NCBI GenBank assembly: GCA_900551135.1
Contig: URUX01000051.1
Location: 1-14,071, forward strand
Length of the DNA: 14,071 nt
Reading direction: 5' to 3'
From: an uncultured Clostridium sp.
GTDB taxonomy: Bacteria > Bacillota > Clostridia > Lachnospirales > Lachnospiraceae
Below the pieces are notes generated by a model. It saw nothing but the letters and a program-made list of their open reading frames with translations, had not been told where the DNA came from and made no database searches. Made by a program: the position numbers and the translations under genes. This document shows, in pieces, positions 11,416 to 14,071 of this stretch (positions are counted from its first letter, which is position 1; every line of letters begins with the position of its first letter).

Positions 11416-12804
11416 TTATAATATAAAACATGCGGTAAGAAAGGCGCAGAAAAAGCCGGTCAGAACCGGAAGAAAGTTTTTTCTGGCAAGTTCTAATGGA
11501 CTTACGTTGCAGATGGCAGCTACAGGGATCAAACCCCAGGGAACCAGAGTTCCTCCGCCTACAAAGATGGCGGTTATCTGTCCAAGAGCGGCAAGAACAG
11601 GAACAGAAGCACCTACGGCAGTACCAAAGGTACTGGCTAAAGCGCCGGTTAATGGAAGGCCGGAAAAGCCGGAACCGTCCAGTCCTGTCAGGGCTCCGGC
11701 AGCCATCTGGATTGCTCCAATCAGATATTTATTTAGGGGGGCGTGGGCGGCCAGCCAGAGGGCCCAGTCATTCATAATCCCTCCGGAAAAGGAATCGCCC
11801 ATGATCGAAGTAATCCCTTCTCCGCCTAAAAAGAAAAAGCCTCCGATTACAATGACCGGCGCAAAAATACGGATGGCAAACAGAAAACCATCTGTCAGAT
11901 AGCCGGTGATTTTTTCCAGACAGCTGGTTCTGAAAGCAAGAACCGATCCCAGGCACATGAGAAGAACGGCCGTTCCGGATACCAGGCTGGTGGCATCCCC
12001 GCCCCGGAGATCAAACGCCAGCATAAGGATAATGTCAGATAAAAATGCCAGAGGAACGGCAGCGGCCAGAAGCTTTGCCGGAACAGCCGTTTTTCCTTTT
12101 GGCGAGGGAGTGATAATGGCATCCCTGGGACTGGTTTTTACAGTTATGGATGAGACGGCCATGGTTTTGCGGTTTAACAAAAAGGCAGAGACAACGGAAG
12201 AAATTCCCATGGCCCAGAAAACCGGACGGCCTTCGGTTAAAATCTGGCTGGTGGAAATCCCGGCTGCTGCAGCAGAGATGGCAGGAGCGCCCTGGACAAC
12301 CAGATCATAGCTTAAGGCAATGCCGTGACCGAACAGGTTCATGGCCATGGCGGCTGCCAATGGAGTAAGGCCTGTGCGGATGGCAAAGGGAAGCATAATG
12401 GCTCCTACAAGAGCCACAGACGGAGATGGCCATAAAAACAGGGAAACGGTCAGCATGGTAATCCCCAGTATCCACCAGGCCAGAGATGGAGTTTTCATAA
12501 TCCGGGACATGGGGCGCATTAACAGATAGTCGCTTCCCAGTTCCTGCAAACATTTGGACAGAGCGGTAACCAGAGCAATGGTAGCGATGATTTCCATAAA
12601 TTCTCTGCCTGCATACAGGATGGAATTAAATACGGTCTGAATTCCGCCGCGAAAGGTCCCAAGACCGGTGAACCCCAGAAGAAAGAGAAATCCAATACAG
12701 ACCGCCGGAGTATCTTTCCGCATAATCATGGCACCCAGAATCACAATAACCCCGATTAGATAGCAATAATGGAGCGGGGTAAGAACAATGGAGGTTTCTA
12801 ACAT
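11416..12804 (-). CDS. polytopic membrane transporter, family not identified
   Basis: The 462-residue protein starts at ATG 12804, chosen because GGGAG (minus strand, 12812-12816) is 7 nt upstream and a TATAAT (12826-12831) lies further up. A longer frame to 12975 would run through the divergent promoter. About 11-12 hydrophobic segments fill the protein. Small-residue loops between them are rich in Gly, Ser and Pro (WPSPSVALVGA near the middle, TGLDGSGFSGLPLTG and VGGGTLVPWG near the end). Two similar re-entrant-like loops suggest the inverted-repeat fold of ion-coupled transporters such as the CitM/GntP/DctM superfamily. That placement is a guess from pattern. The 24-bp gap to asnB suggests one transcript and hence a possible role in moving an amino acid, a carboxylate or ammonia-related substrate. 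Confidence 0.7.
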   Translation of the reverse strand: MLETSIVLTPLHYCYLIGVIVILGAMIMRKDTPAVCIGFLFLLGFTGLGTFRGGIQTVFNSILYAGREFMEIIATIALVTALSKCLQELGSDYLLMRPMSRIMKTPSLAWWILGITMLTVSLFLWPSPSVALVGAIMLPFAIRTGLTPLAAAMAMNLFGHGIALSYDLVVQGAPAISAAAAGISTSQILTEGRPVFWAMGISSVVSAFLLNRKTMAVSSITVKTSPRDAIITPSPKGKTAVPAKLLAAAVPLAFLSDIILMLAFDLRGGDATSLVSGTAVLLMCLGSVLAFRTSCLEKITGYLTDGFLFAIRIFAPVIVIGGFFFLGGEGITSIMGDSFSGGIMNDWALWLAAHAPLNKYLIGAIQMAAGALTGLDGSGFSGLPLTGALASTFGTAVGASVPVLAALGQITAIFVGGGTLVPWGLIPVAAICNVSPLELARKNFLPVLTGFFCAFLTACFIL

Positions 12805-12825
12805 AACTGCACTCCCGATTTTCAG

Positions 12826-12831
12826 ATTATA
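12826..12831 (-). promoter_or_regulatory. -10 element of the transporter-asnB promoter
   Basis: A perfect TATAAT on the minus strand lies 22 bp before the transporter ATG. The expected -35 position (about 12849-12855) shows no good match, so the promoter is weak or activator-dependent. It is divergent from the yitT promoter, about 40 bp away. A second TATAAT on the minus strand (11415-11420) lies just ahead of asnB, also without a clear -35. Confidence 0.4.
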
Positions 12832-12867
12832 GTTTAGCATATGTTGGTTTCCTGGCAGCCGTGCGGC

Positions 12868-12896
12868 TTGACAGGGGGAAAAAAGAGGGTTACAAT
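12868..12896 (+). promoter_or_regulatory. near-consensus sigma-A promoter for the YitT-family gene
   Basis: TTGACA (12868-12873), a 17-bp spacer and TACAAT (12891-12896) match the housekeeping consensus at 11 of 12 positions. Transcription would begin about 20 bp before the ATG. GGGAGG (12910-12915) is the ribosome-binding site. Confidence 0.85.
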
Positions 12897-12922
12897 ATGC
12901 GGAATGAGTGGGAGGTTTTGTA

Positions 12923-13807
12923 ATGAATCGAAAGAAATTAATCCTGGATGTGGCGCTGATTCTGGCAGCCAACACAATCTATGCGCTGGGAGTGGTTATG
13001 TTTCTCCTTCCTAACGGATTTATTATGGGAGGAACCACAGGTCTTGCACTGGCAGCTCAAAACTATTTTGGAATTCCGATTACCGGTTTTGTATCGTTCT
13101 TTAATGTGGGAATGTTTTTGTTAGGCGCGGTAATTTTAGGAAAAAAGTTTGCCATGACTACGATTATCAGTACTTTTTATTATCCATTTATTTTGGGAGT
13201 ACTTCAAAAGATTCCCCAGCTTCCGCAGACGGGAATAGATATGATTATAGGGGCCATCTTTGGAGGCGGCATGATAGGAATCGGCATTGGTATTGTAATC
13301 CGCTGCGGCGCATCCACCGGCGGCATGGATATTCCGCCGTTATTAATCCGCCGTTTTTTTGGAATCCCGGTTTCCGTTACCATGTATGCGTTTGACGTTT
13401 TGATTTTGCTGCTCCAGGCGTCATTTTCAGACAGAACGCAGATTCTTTATGGAATCCTTCTGGTGCTTTTGTATACCGTGGTATTGGAAAAAGTGCTGAT
13501 TATGGGAGAAGCAAAGACCCAGGTAAAAATCGTCAGCAGCAGATATGAAGAAATTAACGATATGATTATACGGGATCTGGATCGGGGCTCGACCCTTCTC
13601 TATGGGGAAACCGGATTTATGAGAACGGAAAGACCGGTATTGCTGACGGTGATTTCCAATCGGGAACTGGCCAGGCTGAACCGGGCAGTCCAGGAAATCG
13701 ATCCGGAGGCCTTTCTGGTAATCAGCCAGGTGAAAGAAGTGAAGGGAAGAGGCTTTTCCCGCCAGAAAATATGGGCTGAACGGGAAAAGCAGAGAGGAAC
13801 GATTTAA
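12923..13807 (+). CDS. YitT-family membrane protein (YitT membrane domain plus DUF2179)
   Basis: The 294-residue protein starts at ATG 12923 with GGGAGG 7 nt upstream; the in-frame GTG at 12908 lies too close to the promoter and has no site. The N-terminal two-thirds is the five-to-six-segment YitT membrane domain, with LPNGFIMGGTTGLAL, FFNVGMFLLGAVILGKKF and IRCGASTGGMDI all typical. The C-terminal soluble domain (about 200-280) is DUF2179, with GSTLLYGETGF, RPVLLTVISNREL, IDPEAFLVISQVKEVKGRGF. Family members are widespread in Firmicutes and their transport substrate is not established. Length and motifs are complete. It has its own strong promoter and converges with the partial gene after a 6-bp gap. 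Confidence 0.9.
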   Translation: MNRKKLILDVALILAANTIYALGVVMFLLPNGFIMGGTTGLALAAQNYFGIPITGFVSFFNVGMFLLGAVILGKKFAMTTIISTFYYPFILGVLQKIPQLPQTGIDMIIGAIFGGGMIGIGIGIVIRCGASTGGMDIPPLLIRRFFGIPVSVTMYAFDVLILLLQASFSDRTQILYGILLVLLYTVVLEKVLIMGEAKTQVKIVSSRYEEINDMIIRDLDRGSTLLYGETGFMRTERPVLLTVISNRELARLNRAVQEIDPEAFLVISQVKEVKGRGFSRQKIWAEREKQRGTI

Positions 13808-13813
13808 CAGCGG

Positions 13814-14071
13814 TTACCCGCAGAATACTACAATGTCTTCTGGTACAGCCAGAGCCGGAATACTTTTGGTAGAAGAGGAAAACAGCACCAAAAGCATATG
13901 ACCGCCCGGACTGCCTTGGATTTTCTGGCCATTGGGAGTGATGGTGTCGGTATGTTTATCCGGATTCAGACGCAGAGTGCCGTCAGAATTTGTCAGAGTT
14001 TCATCAAAAACATCCAGCGCTGCCTGGAGCCCGTTTTCAATCCTGACAATTACCAGGGCAGTATAGCGGGG
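13814..14071 (-). CDS. 3' end of an unrecognised gene, cut by the window edge
   Basis: A minus-strand frame is open from the window edge to TAA (13814-13816), giving the last 85 residues of a protein. It reads PRYTALVIVRIENGL near the edge, then LDVFDETLTNSDGTLRLNPD, a Gly/Pro-rich turn (ITPNGQKIQGSPGGHM), a hydrophobic LLVLFSSS and ends EDIVVFCG. Codon use is like the neighbouring GC-richer genes, and no frame on the other strand competes. I do not recognise the family. The alternating hydrophobic pattern suggests a beta-rich soluble or exported domain. Confidence 0.6.
   Translation of the reverse strand, partial: PRYTALVIVRIENGLQAALDVFDETLTNSDGTLRLNPDKHTDTITPNGQKIQGSPGGHMLLVLFSSSTKSIPALAVPEDIVVFCG

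Noticed and set aside
12805..12975. N-terminal extension of the transporter (57 extra residues)
   Set aside because: It overlaps the divergent yitT promoter and coding start; ATG 12804 has a good ribosome-binding site and leads straight into a membrane segment.

Overview
The window looks like part of a Clostridia chromosome, most likely Lachnospiraceae. That placement is inferred from strong GGAGG-type ribosome-binding sites, sigma-A promoters, and the look of the Tn916-type integrase, the MetRS C-terminal domain, YitT and AsnB. Composition changes along it: very AT-rich at 1-2180, still AT-rich over the regulator/reductase pair (2968-6364), then clearly more GC-rich from about 6420 to the end. 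This fits mobile or acquired DNA on the left and core chromosome on the right.

Region A (1-about 2180) is the right end of a Tn916-like integrative element. It holds a small excisionase-like HTH protein (260-457), a ribbon-helix-helix protein starting at TTG 546 (546-728), and a complete tyrosine recombinase (762-2003). Three GTACGACAAA repeats and a recombinase-core-like site follow just before the element apparently stops.

Region B (about 2180-2960) is the junction. A 169-codon reading frame for the C-terminal tRNA-binding domain of methionyl-tRNA synthetase has no ribosome-binding site and no catalytic part, so metG seems to be cut here. The core-like motif recurs after it (2757-2782). 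A strong terminator follows, then a short second, diverged copy of the metG 3' end (2916-2951).

Region C (2968-6364) is a divergent pair: a PucR/CdaR-type regulator on the minus strand and a 645-residue old-yellow-enzyme/FeS/FAD reductase of the 2,4-dienoyl-CoA reductase, enoate reductase and BaiCD/BaiH group on the plus strand. The shared intergenic region carries three nested or adjacent palindromes. It reads as a substrate-induced reduction module with unknown substrate.

Region D (6414-14071) is host-like. It contains thrH on the minus strand; an MFS transporter interrupted by one in-frame TAG; a membrane-anchored ComEC-type metallo-beta-lactamase-fold hydrolase; a likely two-gene minus-strand operon of a polytopic transporter and an asparagine synthetase whose catalytic Cys2 is Ser; a divergent yitT-family gene with a near-consensus promoter; and the 3' end of an unrecognised minus-strand gene running off the window. 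The most unusual points are the metG junction with duplicated ends, the Cys2-less AsnB, the amber-interrupted transporter, and the palindrome-rich regulator/reductase locus.
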